NCBI GenBank assembly: GCA_037974665.1
Contig: CM075764.1
Span: 80,871,825 to 80,935,824, forward strand
DNA length: 64,000 nucleotides
Direction of reading: 5' to 3'
From: Ehretia macrophylla
Lineage: Eukaryota; Streptophyta; Magnoliopsida; Boraginales; Ehretiaceae
Shown piece after piece: positions 12,455 to 25,289 of this stretch; positions within the stretch are counted from its first letter, which is position 1, and every line of letters begins with the position of its first letter. The notes beneath the pieces are model-generated. The model saw nothing but the letters and a program-made list of their open reading frames with translations. It ran no database searches and was not told the origin of the DNA. Made by a program: the position numbers and the translations under genes.

Positions 12455-14951
12455 TGTGACGCTCGGGAACTTGGTCATACTTCTATTAACTGTTGCATCC
12501 ACTAATTGTGCATCTTGACTGTGCAACTATTTGTTACTTCTTTGGTTACTATTCATTACATTTTTCAACTACCTATTTTCATCGAATTAGCATTTTTCCT
12601 AAGTCATTTTACTTATTTTAAGAATGAGAAAAATAAGCGTTCGAGCAAAAAGTATTAGGAAGGCTCGTTTAGAAAATGTTTTAGTGGTTCGTATGAATAG
12701 TGTTACGTAGGCTAACATTATATTTGAACTAGCTAACACTTAATTACACCATTAGATTTGCTTTTAAACTAGTTTGACTCACTTAAGTTAGCATTACACT
12801 CACATAAAAACAATACATATACTACTTATATACATTATACACATATACATACTACACAACATAGAAAAAATAAAAATAAAAGAGAGCCCAAACAGTGCCA
12901 AACCCGACAGCCCTTTGGAGGTAAAGAGGAGATTTTTGGCTCTTCAATTCTCCATTTCAAGCCAATCCAAGCTAGGTGCAAGTGATTTAGAGTGTTTGCT
13001 AGCATCCTACAAGCTTCTACGTGCATTGGTGAAGGATTTGCATGTATATTTTGCCTTCTTTGAAATGTTGAACATTCTTGAATTTTTAGATTTGCTATTA
13101 AATGATTATGGAATGCTCAAAAGTGATGATATATGTTGTATATAAGTGCTAGAGACCATATTTATGCAATTGTTTTGCTTTTTAATCGGTTAAATTCGTT
13201 CGTTGATTGGTAGGGCATGAATAGTGACGTTTTTTTAGGGTTTTGTGAAATTGTGATTTATGGTTTGATTCATTGCCTCAAATAGGTTCCTCAGGTGTTA
13301 ATAAAGATAGATTAATAACCTTGTGAGGTTGAATTGCTCAAAACTTGACTAAAATGTGAAATTGGTGACTTTTAGAAAGCGGTTTCGGGTGTAATGCGAA
13401 TCCGGGTTAATTTGGGCTTCACATTCATTATTATTAGGCTATATAGGTGCTAGATATGCTTTGCTAAACCTCGGTTGAGTTCCGGTTAGGGTACGTGTAG
13501 TACAAACTCATAAAGGGGCAGTTGGGGTTTTTAGGGTAAATGTGGGTAATTGGTTGGTTTCAAGGGTCATAGAGGTGCCATAAAGAGTAATTAGAAGTAT
13601 GGTATAGCTTCCTCACGAATTTGGAACATTAACTTTTGTTTGGAAGATAAATGGCTTAAGATACAAAGGGAAAAAAGTGAGAAATTGATTGCTTTATACA
13701 TCTAATGCCTTGTAACTGTCTATAATGTGGTTAGATGCACTTTTAGGTTGATTGTGAACTTTTGAATAAAGTTTTGTGGGAAATATGCACTTTACCCCTT
13801 TATGTTCATTGAGTTGATTTCTTGCTATTGTTTATAATTTAATTGTTTCCGAGGGCAACCTACTTCGTTGACCCTCCTAAGTGTTATTGCTTTACAATGT
13901 TAGTATATTTTCATTGGTTTAAGTGCATTGCATAGTGGTCACGCAACCATAGTGTCAGGGGCGGATGTATTAGATATCAGTTGGGCGGCAGCGGGCTTGC
14001 TAGTGGATATTCGATCTCCGTGCTCTAGTCCCTCACTTGCCTGGTCCGGAGATTGCCAGGGGGTGTTGGGTCTTAGGATTCTTGGGGTACATCCGGAGTA
14101 CACCCACTAGAGTGATTGGGATTATGCCGGCACATTGATCGAGGTTCGTGATTGAAGATCAAGTAAAGTCTGGAGTGTTGGGGTTAAAGTGAATTGTATC
14201 ATTTTTAATGTGGTAACTTATCACTTATAGTGCTCTTTTGTTGTTTAATTGCTTTATTTGTATTCACTGTTGCATTGTACGCCCCGGTAGACTTTATCCT
14301 TTACTGGGCAATTGTGGTTGCTCATACCTCGCTAACGTGTTTCAGGAGGTGCTGAGGTTGAACCCTAGCTTGATTTAGTTGAGGGTGAGGAGCAAGAGGT
14401 GCAGACGGAGCAGTTGCCTTAGTTGCTATGTGCTTTGTGCTTGAGGTGGCTGTGTTTCTTGCTATTTATGTGAAGACTTTGCTTGTATTACTTTATATCC
14501 TATTTTGGAGCCTATGGGCTCATGTTTATATTTGTGTATATATAGGCTTCAAAGTTGGTTGGAGGTAGTATAAGAGATGAAACTATGGCTTGTAATAACT
14601 TATCTTTCCGCTTCTAGTTTTGTTGCATGCCTGGGTGTGATACAATGGTTAATTGGTTGGCTTAAATTCTTAGGAATGTTTAATTGCTAACATAGATTGG
14701 TATGATAAGTGAATGAAAGATAATATTCTATGACCGTTGCTTGCATGCTTGTATGTATTTATATTGTCTTGTATTGCTTAAGGCTCAGATGGCCTTGAAG
14801 TTGGGAATTAGTTAGAATAGGAGTTCTGGTATATTCTGTGGCCTTATTGAATGTTTTCAGGTTTCTGAAATATCCACGGTACAGAGGAGACTCTGTCCGT
14901 TTGTAGGGTCCGGACTTAACCTTTAGTGTGGGGTTAGGTCGGGGTGTGACA
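12455..14951 (+). repeat. 5' LTR of element A
   Basis: Starts TGTGACGCTCGG and ends GGGTGTGACA. TATATAC lies near 12826. A leader with CCCGACAGCCC follows, then a donor-like TTG|GTGAAGG (GT 13029-13030). The GC-rich module at 13935-14110 carries a decayed copy of the palindrome (GGTCACGCAACC). A CGCCCCGGTAGACTTTATCC box lies near 14280 and an acceptor-like GTTTCAG (AG 14344-14345) follows. The terminal box GGAGACTCTGTCCGTTTG is near 14887. Confidence 0.9.
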
Positions 14952-14957
14952 TTTAAG

Positions 14958-14969
14958 TGGTATCAGAGC
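14958..14969 (+). other. primer binding site of element A
   Basis: TGGTATCAGAGC, a perfect match to the plant initiator tRNA-Met primer site, 6 nt after the 5' LTR. Confidence 0.9.
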
Positions 14970-15311
14970 TTATATAATGCATGAGCCGGGATAGGTTTCT
15001 CGGTCTGTTGGGTAGAGGTCTATTATGTGAAAGTGTAATTGTGAGAATAAGTGTTTCTTTTGATTGAATTAGTAAAGGACATGCTAGCATGAAAAGGAGA
15101 ATGTGAAATGTCTTTTAAGAGTATTTATATGAAAGTGAAAAGTTTAGAATGAAAAGTATGATTAAGTGTTTTATTTGTATCTTTTGTGTATAAAGTGCTT
15201 GTATGATCTTATATGTAATTTTATGTGGATTTATTTGAAATTCTCCTTATGTGATTTACTTGCGAATTATATATATGTCTGTCATAATACTTTGCATTCT
15301 AGTTATTCGGA

Positions 15312-16368
15312 ATGGGGCCCCGCTATAAGACCAGAAATCAGAATGCCGGGGAAGAAGAAGTAGACCAACAGACTATTAATGCTCAGTTGACTGCTGCCAT
15401 AGGTCAGATTGCACAAGTATTACAGAGGCAGGGAGGTTATGTACCTACAGGTAATCCAGGCCAGGGTCAAGGTAGAGCAGAGGGCGGTAGTGGTAACTAC
15501 CTTGAGAAATTCTTGCATCGGGGTCTGTCTAGCTTCTTCGGAGAGCCCAATGATATGTTGGCTGAGCAATGGCTGAATAAAGTGGAGAAAATTCTTATTG
15601 GCCTCGAGTACAATGACACGAGGAGGGTTGCTTGCGCTGAGTTTCTGCTTGAGGGAGATGTCGAGCAATGGTGGCATACCGTGAAGTCCAGATAGGAGGC
15701 TGAGGCAGTACCACGGACTTGGGATGAGTTTGTCAGAGAGTTTCGGGAGAAATTCATTACAAAGACAGCTATTGAAAGGCGAGAGCAAGAGTTTATCAAT
15801 CTGAAACAGGGCAACATGACAGTTGACCAGTATGATGTTGCTTTCACTCGCTTGTCCCGCTATATGCCAGCCTTAGTGCAGTCAGAGAGTAAGAGGATCC
15901 AGAAGTTTATTATGGGGCTGAGGCCCGATATTTCATTAAATCTGTCTACCCAGGATTATCTCACTTACGCTGTAGTAGTCAGGATAGCTGCCAGATATGA
16001 GAAACAGAAAGTGGATCTATTTGGGGAGCTGAGTCAGCCCAGCAAACGACCATATCAGACGCAGAGTTAGGGGTATCAGAGGCAGACTGTTTCAGTTGGC
16101 CAGAGTCAGCAGCCGAGACAGACTCAGAGTTATACCGGGCCTACTCAGACTCAAGCACGACCAGTTCAGAGTCAGAATTAGGGGCAGTCTCGTCCAATTG
16201 TGGCACGATCTAGCAGGGTAGTTCAGATACCTCTTCTTACAAAGCTCCTACGGGAGGCACTATTGTAAGACGTCACCAGCAGTGCGGCGCCATACTGAGG
16301 AGAATTGCTGGAAGGGATTGAACAGGTATACAGGTTAAGGGAGTGACCAGCACAGGGTCAAGGATTGC
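15312..16368 (+). pseudogene. element A gag
   Basis: Retrotransposon capsid-type gag, which would form the particle around the element RNA. It begins MGPRYKTRNQNAGEEE. The typical gag core follows: FLHRGLSSFFGEP, QWLNKVEKI, ACAEFLLEGDVEQWW, then WDEFVREFREKF and RRE-F-NLKQGNMTVDQYD. In-frame stops at 15693 (Trp site), 16068 and 16179 (Gln sites) break it. A frameshift lies between 16180 and 16369. A Gln-rich linker and a decayed zinc knuckle (DQHRVKDC, about 16345-16368) follow. Inactive. Confidence 0.85.
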
Positions 16369-16914
16369 TTGAAATTCAAGAACACCAGAGGTCAGACATC
16401 TAGTCAGGGTACTCAGAGCAGGGCACCAGCTGCAGCACCAGCACCTCAGGGGCAGGCCCGAGTATTTGCTTTGGATGCAGATGAGCTTCCTGATACGACT
16501 GTAGTTGTTGAAGGTACTTTTCTTCTCAATAATAAATTAGTTACAATTTTAATTGATTCTGGGGCTACACACTCATTTATCACACCTATGTGAGCACAAT
16601 CTCCTGCATTGAAAATTGATAAATTGCCCTATAAGATTGAGGTAGGTTCACCTATGGGCCCTAAGTTTCTCACTGAATCTATGTGTAAAGCATGTGAATT
16701 GTGTATTGGGGGTCGAGTCCTTCCTGTTGATTTGATTATCTTGCCTTTTAAGGACTTTGAAATAATTATGGGTATGGACTGGTTGGGTGAATATTATGCT
16801 TATCTAGATTGTAGAAGAAAAATTGTGAAACTAGAGATGCCTAATCAACCCGTAATTGAGATTGTCGGTAGTCGTAAATCCACGAGTACTCGTATAATTT
16901 CTTTAATTAAGGCG
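16369..16914 (+). pseudogene. element A aspartic protease region
   Basis: The linker after the zinc knuckle leads into a retroviral-type aspartic protease, which would cleave the polyprotein. The active-site triad reads LIDSGATHSFI at about 16549-16583, and the second conserved stretch is IIMGMDWLGEYYAYLDC. A stop at 16591 replaces a Trp codon just after the active site. From here to about 19500 everything stays in one frame, interrupted only by stops. Confidence 0.85.
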
Positions 16915-16929
16915 ACTAAAATGCTGAGT

Positions 16930-18345
16930 AAAGGTTGTGATGCTTATTTGGCCTATTTGATTAATCAACCTACGGATAAGCTAAAACTGAATGATGTGCC
17001 TATTGTGAGTGAGTTTCCGGGGGTGTTTCCTGAAGAGTTACCTAGGTTGCCGCCTGATAGAGAGATAGAATTTGTGATTGACTTATTGTCGGGGACTACA
17101 CTTATCTCTAGGACTCCGTATCGAACGGCTCCACTCGAATTGCAGGAATTAAAAGTTCAGTTGCAAGGTTTACTTGAGAAGGGATTCATTCAGCCGAGTT
17201 CTTCGCCTTTGAGTGCACCAGTTTTATTTGTTAAAAAGAAGGACGGATCTCTTCGCTTATGTCTTGATTATCAAGGTCTCAATTAGGTAACTGTTAAAAA
17301 CAAGTATCTGTTGCCTTTAATTGAGGAGGTATTTGATCAGTTACAGGGTGCCAACATATTTTTTAAATTTGATCTGAGGCAGGGTTATTATCAGCTGAGG
17401 ATTAAGAAAAATGATGTGCCTAAAACTGCCTTTAGAACTCGATATGGTCACTATGAGTTTGTTGTTCTGCCGTTTGGTTTGACTAATGCTCCTGTCACAT
17501 TCATGGATTTAATGCAGAGGGTATTCCGCCCATATTTAGATCAGTTTGTGGTTATTTTTATTGATGACATTCTAGTATATTCTAAATCAGAGGCTGAACA
17601 TCAAGAACATCTGAGGATTGTATTACAGACACTTCAAGAGCATAAATTGTTTGCAAAATTTAACAAATGTGAGTTCTGGCTAAAGCAAGTTGCTTTTCTT
17701 TGTCATATTATCTCGCAGGATGGTATTTCTGTTGATCCGGTGAAGATTGAGGTTGTGTTAGCTTGGAAACGACTTGAGATTGTTACAGAGATCCGCAATT
17801 TTCTAGGTTTAGCAGGTTATTATAGAAGATTTGTCAAGGATTTCTCTAAAATTGTTGGACCCTTGACTCAACTTACTTAGAAGAAAACTGTGTTTGATTG
17901 GAATGAGAAATACGAGGCTATTTTCCAGGAATTGAAGAAAATGTTAACCACAGCTCCTATTCTTGCATTACTTGAGGGAACTGATAACCTGGTAATCTAT
18001 AGTGATACTTCTAAGGAGGGTTTGGGCTGTGTATTGATGCAGAATGGAAAAGTTATTGCATATGCCTCCAAGAAATTGAAACCCTATGAGCTTAACTATC
18101 CGACACACGATCTTGAGCTTGCGGCTATTATCTTTGCACTAAAGAAATAGTGTTACTATCTCTGGGGTAACAAATTTGAAATCTTTACAGACCATAAGAG
18201 CCTGAAATATCTGTTTTCGCAGAAAGAGTTGAACATGAGGCAGAGGCATTAGCTGGAATTACTTGAGGACTATAACTGCACTATTAATTATCTACCAGGT
18301 AAGGACAATATTGTTGCTGATACTTTGAGCCGAAAGGCTACAGTT
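16930..18345 (+). pseudogene. element A reverse transcriptase and RNase H
   Basis: The reverse transcriptase region shows [40 protein letters not shown] and the catalytic [12 protein letters not shown] (FIDD form of YxDD). RNase H follows with [17 protein letters not shown] (the active-site Asp is present) and [16 protein letters not shown]. Together they would copy element RNA into DNA. In-frame stops at 17284 and 17878 (Gln sites), and 18148 and 18250 (Trp sites) break it. Element C reads Gln, Gln, Trp and Trp at the matching positions. Confidence 0.9.
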
Positions 18346-19530
18346 GCTAGTTTGATTATCAAAAATTGGGAGTTCATGGAAGAACTATGTTTATGGAAGC
18401 CCAAAACTTCAAATTCTAGTATTCAATTTGCAAGTTTGCAGATTTAATCTCTATTATTATCCAGGATTAGAGAAGCTCAGCAGATTGATCCACAATTTTT
18501 GAAAATCCTAGAAAAGTTTAAAGAGGGAGAGTTGGACTTCAAAGTGCATGATGATGGTATTCTTAAGTTCAAGGGCAGAATCTGTATTCCGAGCGAGCCA
18601 GCTTTAAAGAAAGAAATACTTGTTGAGACACACAGTTCTAAGTATACTATCCATCCAGGTAGTACAAAGATGTATAGAGATTTGAAACAAAACTTCTGAT
18701 GGAACAACATGAAGAGAGAGATTGCGGACTATGCTACTAGATGCCTTACATGTCAGAAAGTTAAAGCTGAGCATCAGAGACCTGTAGGGTTATTGCAGCC
18801 TTTGGCTATTCCTGAGTGGAAATGGGACCATATTACTATGGATTTCATGTCAGACTTGCCAAGATCTTCGAAAGGTTATGATTCAGTTTGGGTGGTCGTT
18901 GATAGATTGACCAAGACTTCTCACTTTATTGCCACAAAGAAAACTGATTCTCTTGACAAACTGGCTTAGTTATATGTTAAAAATATTTTTAGACTTCATG
19001 GGATTCCAAAGAGTATTGTGTCAGATAGAGATCCCAGATTCACATCTCAATTCTGGCAGAAGATTCAGAAAGCTTTGGGCACAATGTTGAGATTCAGTGC
19101 ATCTTATCACCCTCAAACTGCCGGTTAATCTGAGAGAACTATCCTAATACTTGAGGATATGTTGCGAGCTTGTATTCTGGACTTCGGTAAGAATTGGGAG
19201 AGGTATTTGTCACTTGCGGAATTTGCTTATAATAACAGTTATCAAGCTACTATCGGTATGGCACCATATGAGGCACTTCATGGACGTAAATGCAGATCTC
19301 CTTTATATTGGGATGAAGTTGGAGAGATGAAGACTATTGACCCTACTCTATTGCCAGAGATGAACATAATGATTGATAATGTGTAGCTTATCAAAAAGAG
19401 AATGCTTACAGCACAGAGTCGGCAAAAGAATTATGTAGATAGACGCCGTCGAGATCTGGAGTTTGCCTTAGGAGATCGAGTATTTCTGAAAATCTCTCTT
19501 AGGAAAGGTTTGATTCAACACGGTAAAGGA
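18346..19530 (+). pseudogene. element A integrase
   Basis: Integrase that would join element DNA to the host chromosome. The zinc-binding domain (a His in the HPGSTKMYRDL stretch, then CLTCQKVK) is followed by the catalytic core: MDFMSDLP gives the first Asp, [13 protein letters not shown] the second, and the YNNSYQATIGMAPYEALHG region follows. Stops at 18445, 18697, 18967, 19126 and 19384 break it. A frameshift near 19530 moves the remainder into another frame. Confidence 0.88.
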
Positions 19531-19547
19531 AACTCAGTCCAAGATAT

Positions 19548-19979
19548 ATGGGACCGTTTGAAATAACTGAGAAAGTTGGTACATTGGTTTATCAATTAGC
19601 TTTACCTCCTAGTTTGGGCAGAATTCATGATGTTTTCCATGTCTTTATGCTTCGGAAATATCAGCCAGATCCTTTTCATATTTTGGAACCAGAGCCTCTA
19701 GAGATCAGTGAAACCTTGGCTTATTCAGAGAAACCTCTTCGGGTTATAGACCAGAAGGTTCAGGAGCTCATAACTAAAAATATCCCAATGGTTAAAATTA
19801 TGTGGGATCATCACGGGTTAGAGAATGCTACATGGGAGAGAGAGGATCAGATGCGAGATCACTATCCAGAGTTATTCGCCGAATCATGTAAGAATTGCGT
19901 GGATGCAATTAGTTTAAAGGGAAGAGGGTGTGACGCCCGGGAACTTGGCCGTACTTCTATTAACTGTTGCATCCACTAA
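19548..19979 (+). pseudogene. element A integrase C-terminus and chromodomain-like tail
   Basis: MGPFEITEKVGTLVYQLALP and HDVFHVFMLRKY are the conserved gypsy integrase tail. VKIMWDHHGLENATWE is the chromodomain-like part, which in chromoviruses is thought to guide integration to particular chromatin. The frame passes through the pre-polypurine hairpin and about 50 bp into the 3' LTR, ending at 19979. The normal stop appears lost. Confidence 0.8.
19893..19928 (+). other. element A hairpin and polypurine tract
   Basis: AATTGCGTGGATGCAATT (19893-19910) can fold as a 6-7 bp stem with one G-U pair. The polypurine tract AAAGGGAAGAGGG (19916-19928), the plus-strand primer, abuts the 3' LTR. Confidence 0.75.
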
Positions 19980-21905
19980 TTGTCCATCTTTACTGTGCAA
20001 CTATTTGTTACTTCTTTAGTTACTATTTATTACGTTTTTCAACTACCTATTTTCATCGAATTAGCATTTTTCCTAAGTCATTTTACTTATTTTAGGAATG
20101 AGAAAAATAAGCGTTTGAGCAAAATGTATTAGGAAGGCTCATTTAGAAAATGTTTTAGTGGTTCGTATGAATAGTATTACGTAGGCTAACATTATATTTG
20201 AACTAGCTAACACTTAATTCCACCATTAGATTTGCTTTTAAACTAGTTTGACTCACTTAAGTTAGCATTACACACATAAAAACAATACATATACTACTTA
20301 TATACATTATACACATATACATACTACACAACATAGAAAAAATAAAAATAAAAGAGAGCCCAAACAGTGCCAAACCCGACTACCCTTTGGAGGTAAAGAG
20401 GAGATTTTTGGCTCTTCAATTCTCCATTTCAAGCCAAGCCAAGCTAGGTGCAAGTGATTTAGAGTGTTTGCTAGCATCCTACAAGCTTCTACGTGCATTG
20501 GTGAGGGATTTGCATGTATATTTTGCATTCTTTGAAATGTTGAACATTCTTGAATTTTTAGATTTACTATTAAATGATTATGGAATGCTTAAAAATGACG
20601 TTATATGTTGTATAGTGCTAGAGACCATATTTATGCAATTGTTTTGCTTTTTAATCGGTTAAATTCGTTCGTTGATTGGTAGGACATGAATAGTGACATT
20701 TTTCTAGGGTTTTGTGAAATTGTGCTTTATGGTTTGATTCATTGCCTCAAATAGGGTTAATAAAGATAGATTAATAACCCCGTGAGGTTGAATTGCTCAA
20801 AACGTGACTAAAACATGAAATTGGCGACTTTTAGAAAGGGGTTTCGGGTGTAATGCGAATCCAGGTTGATTTGGGCTTCACATTTATTATTCTTGGGCTA
20901 TATAGGTGCTAGATATACTTTGCTAAACCTCGGTTGAGTTCCAGTTAGGGTACGTGTAGTACAAACTCATAAAGGGGCAATTGGGGCTTTTAGGGTAATT
21001 ACGGGTAATTGGTTGGTTTCGAGGGTCATAGAGGTGCCATAAAGAGTAATTAGAAGTATGGTATAGCTTCCTCACGAATTTGGAACATTAACTTTTGTTT
21101 GGAAGGTAAATGGCTTAAGATACAAAGGGAAAAAAGTGAGAAATTGATTGTTTTATACATCTAATGACTTGTAACTGTCTATAATGTGCTTAGATGCACT
21201 TTTAGGTTGATTGTGAACTTTTGAATAAAGATTTGTGGGAAATATGCATTTTACCCTTTTATGTTCATTGAGTTGATTTCTTGCTATTGTTTATAATTTA
21301 ACTATTTCCGAGGGCAACCTACTTCGTTGACCCTCCTAAGTGTTATTGCTTTACAATGTTAGTATATTGTCATTAGTTTAAGTGCATTGCATAGTGGTTG
21401 CGCAACCATAGTATCAAGGGCGGATGTATTGGATATCAGCTGGGCGGTAGCGGGCTTGCCAATGGATATTCGATCTTCGTGCTCTAGTCCCTCACTCGCC
21501 TGGTCTGGAGATTGCCAGGGGGTGTTGGGTCATAGGATTCTTGGGGTACATCTGAAGTACACCCACTAGAGTGATTGGGATTATACCGACACATTGATCA
21601 AGGTTTGTGGATCGAGGTTCGTGATTGAAGATCAAGTAAAGTCTGGAGTGTTGGGTTTAAAGTGAATTGTATCATTTTTAATGTGTGGTAACTTGTCACT
21701 TATAGTGCTCTTTTGTTGTTTTATTGCTTTATTTGTATTCACTATTGCATTGAACGCCCCGGTAGACTTTATCCCTCACTGGACAATTGTGGTTGTTCAT
21801 ACCTCGCTAATGTGTTTCAGGAGGTGCTGAGGTTGAACCCTAGCTTGATTTAGTTGAGGGTAAGGAGCAAGAGGTGCAGACGGAGCAGTTGCCTTAGTTG
21901 CTATG
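19929..21905 (+). repeat. 3' LTR of element A, first part (rest at 34678-35190)
   Basis: Starts TGTGACGCCCGG and is closely similar to the 5' LTR throughout. Donor-like TTG|GTGAGGG (GT 20501-20502), intact palindrome GGTTGCGCAACC (21396-21407) and acceptor-like GTTTCAG (AG 21819-21820). It is split at 21905 by solo LTR B and resumes at 34678, ending GGGGCATGACA at 35190. Confidence 0.9.
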
Positions 21906-22868
21906 TGTGACGCCCGAGATTTTAATGTACAACTATTAACTGTTGTATCTACTATTTGCGCATTATCAATGTGCATTACTTGTTACTTTATATAGTTACT
22001 ATTCATCACGTTTTTCAACCACTTATTTATTTCGAGTTAGCATTTTTCTTAAATCATATTAATTGTTTTAGGAATGAGAAAAATATGCGTTTAAGCGATT
22101 AGGGTTGAGAACATCCGTTTAGAAAATGTTTTATTGAATCTAGTGAATAGTATTACGTAGTCTAACTTCATATTTTAGCTAGCTAACATATAATTGCACC
22201 TTTGGACTTAATCTAAGCTAGCTTGACTCATATTATGATCAACATACACTAAAATAATACACATAGGCATATATACTCAACACAACACACATAGCTCATA
22301 AGTTGACCAAAAAAAAATAATAATAAAAGAGGATGAATAGTGTCTGGAACCCGACAGCTCCAAGGGAAGAGGAGAGGAAGATTTTGCACTTCAAAACCAA
22401 ATTTCAAGCCCTACCAAGCTAGGAGCAAGAGGTTTAGAGGGTTTGCTAGCATCCTACGAGCTTCTATGCGCATTGGTGCGGGATTTGCATGTTTATTTTG
22501 CATTTCTAAAATGTTGCAACTTTCTTGATTTCATAGAATTGCTAGTAAACGCTTATGGTATGTTCAAATATGGTATTATACATTGTATATAAGTGCTAGA
22601 GACCACATTTATGCCATTGATTTGCTTTTTAAACGATTAAATTCGATGGTTTGATTTTAGGGTGTGAATAGTGACGAAATTCTAGGGTTTGTGGAATTGT
22701 GCGTTATGGCTTGATTCGTTGCTTCTAATAGGTGGCTTAGATGTTAATGAAGATAGATTGATAGCCCCGTGGGGTTGAATTGCTTAAAACTTGGCTAAAA
22801 CATGAAATAGGCGACTTTTAAAAAGGGGTTTCGGGGTTAATGCAAATCCAAGTTAATTTGGCCAACAC

Positions 22869-25253
22869 TGTAATGCCCCAACTCGACCCCACCTATGATC
22901 AGTCAGGATGCAACGGAATTTCGGCAGTATAACGACAGTAATACGGATATCAGGGCTCTAAACCAACCCTTTAGAACTTCATACAACCAACTCCCAAGAT
23001 CAACAACAACTCCACAACCATGTTAACAACATACAACACAACCATATGCATATATTAAACATTCTTTCAACGATTTATCCATAAGTTATACGCCTCTGTT
23101 CCAACATTATACATAGGCTATAAATCATACATTTGCAAAATAGATTATAAACCAATCTAATCATGTTCAAAAGAAAGACTACTAAACTAGCATTATACAA
23201 GTCCTTATGTTTAAGTAAGTTATACAATATAACATATTACAAAAACTAGGACAAACTCATGGAAACGACTCCGACACATAAGACTCGTCCACATAAGGCA
23301 CATTCTCAGCCTCCTGAGGCACGTACTCGTAATCCGGTTCAGTAACACCTGCTTGCAGATAATGAATGAGAGTGAGCTTATATAAAACAAACCCAGTGAG
23401 AAATTCTATAGATCTTTTTGAAAACATTTACTTTACCCTTTAAGAAAATCATCCCACACACAACAATAATAACAACTTCATTAATATCAACTTTTCAATT
23501 CAGTCACATAAATGACCATTCAATTGTGAAAGGATACACTAGTTGGTGTAGCTCAAAACACCATCACAATCTCAACCATCTTCTTATAACTCCCATAACT
23601 CACACCCGAGGTACCTCATTTTGCCCCTCCCTCCATGGCATATCCGCCTATGCGAGTTGGGGGTAGTCTATGATAGTCATGCCGTTATCAACCCGACATC
23701 CCAATGCTGCCCGAGAGGTGGCACACACTATCAAGACTCATGACAATAATAATAAACATTCATATTACTGAAGGACAACAAAAGTAGGTTTCCTATCTCC
23801 CGACATCATCAATCATCAATCACGTAACATCATTTCAATAACATAACATCAATTAATCAAATTAACAACTAACAACTAAGTTAGATGACAAAGTAGGCCA
23901 CCTAACTTAACATGCATTAAACCACACAACCAATCCCGAATCTAACCATCAACAACCCAAGATTCAACCACTCAAACACCACTCAAACAACCAAAGACAA
24001 CATTTCAACATTCAAAGAAAGACTACACAAACTTCCAACAATCATAACTTACAATCTACTAATCCAATAACCTCCAAACCACTTTCTATCACTCACCAAC
24101 TCATGCAACTACATTAACCCCACTAGGGACCAACCAAAAACCATCCAAAACATGCCCAACAACCCTAATTTTGGCAATGCTCTTGGCTGAATTTTTCACG
24201 ATTTTGCTACAACATTCCAATCAAAAATTCGGCATTACAACATCGCTACCCGGCAATTAACAAACTTTTAGAAGCCTCAACCACTACAACAATAATTATT
24301 CAACAATAAGCCAAATACTCAACTTTAATACCCGAAAAATAGAAATACATGCCACTACCGTTCAAAACTTATATAAACGCACATAAACGATCCTTGGCAT
24401 CTACTGAGCAACAATCTAACAACAATTTAACATTTCATCGGATAAAAATTCAATTATATGAAAATAACACAAAATAACATTTTGAGATCTAAAAGTTTTC
24501 TCTCACCTTTGATCCGAAACAAGACTAGGAATGCGTGCAATAGGTGCCCAACAAGCGGAATCCAACTCGGTTTGAAAAGCTTTGGACAAAAACTAAGTTT
24601 TCTAAAGAAAATTTGCTTTGAAAACCTTTGAAATTTTCATCTCTTTTTCTCCCTCAAACTCTCGGCCTTGTGTGTGTGTTTGTGTGGTGTTTGCTTTGTT
24701 TTTAATATGTGTTGACAACTAAATAGCCTAAGTCAACAAAATGCAAAAGGTCAAAGTTAGATTTCTAGTCTTTTAATTAGTATTTTTTAGTCTTTTAATT
24801 GTTTTTCTTGACTATTTTGCTCACAAACATGCATTTAACACTTGGACTATTTTTAGGTAGTTTATTTTAGATGACAACAATTTTCATACATATACATTAA
24901 CACCCGACTCGGTTAAAAACTCGATTTTTGTAAAAGAATGTGTAAAAACTTTTAAAATTCCTAAGCCGATTTAAAATCCATTTTAATCAGACACGGGTCT
25001 ACTAATATCCGAGGACTAGGTTTTAAGACGTTTAAAACACCCACGTAAAAATTTTAGCGGACGTGTGTTCAAAATACTATTCACAAAAACCGACGATAAA
25101 ATTTTTGATGCCGATTTTGATAAAAATTTCATGAATGCATACTTAGCACGTAATAGGAATATAAATCACAGAATTAGTACATTCTAACTCATATAACACA
25201 TAAACAGGTCAAAACACGCAATTCTATGCAAAGATGAAATATGGAGTTTCACA
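22869..25253 (-). repeat. 3' LTR of element C
   Basis: On the minus strand it opens TGTGAAACTCC and closes GGGGCATTACA. Donor-like CAAAG|GTGAGAG (GT 24506-24505) and acceptor-like AAGCAG|GTGTTACTG (AG 23350-23349). The leader holds AAGGCCGAGAGTTTGAGGG. Short open frames here are not conserved with the sister LTR. Confidence 0.9.
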
Positions 25254-25289
25254 TTCTCCCCCTCTAAAAGAAATTTCGTCCTTGAAATT
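25254..25289 (-). other. element C polypurine tract and hairpin
   Basis: On the minus strand the hairpin AATTTCAAGGACGAAATT (25289-25272) is followed by the tract CTTTTAGAGGGGGAGAA (25270-25254) and the 3' LTR. The hairpin falls in the last codons of the polyprotein. Confidence 0.78.

Noticed and set aside
17884-19390. Separate small genes in the pol region of A
   Set aside because: All are pieces of one gypsy polyprotein in one frame, cut by point stops.
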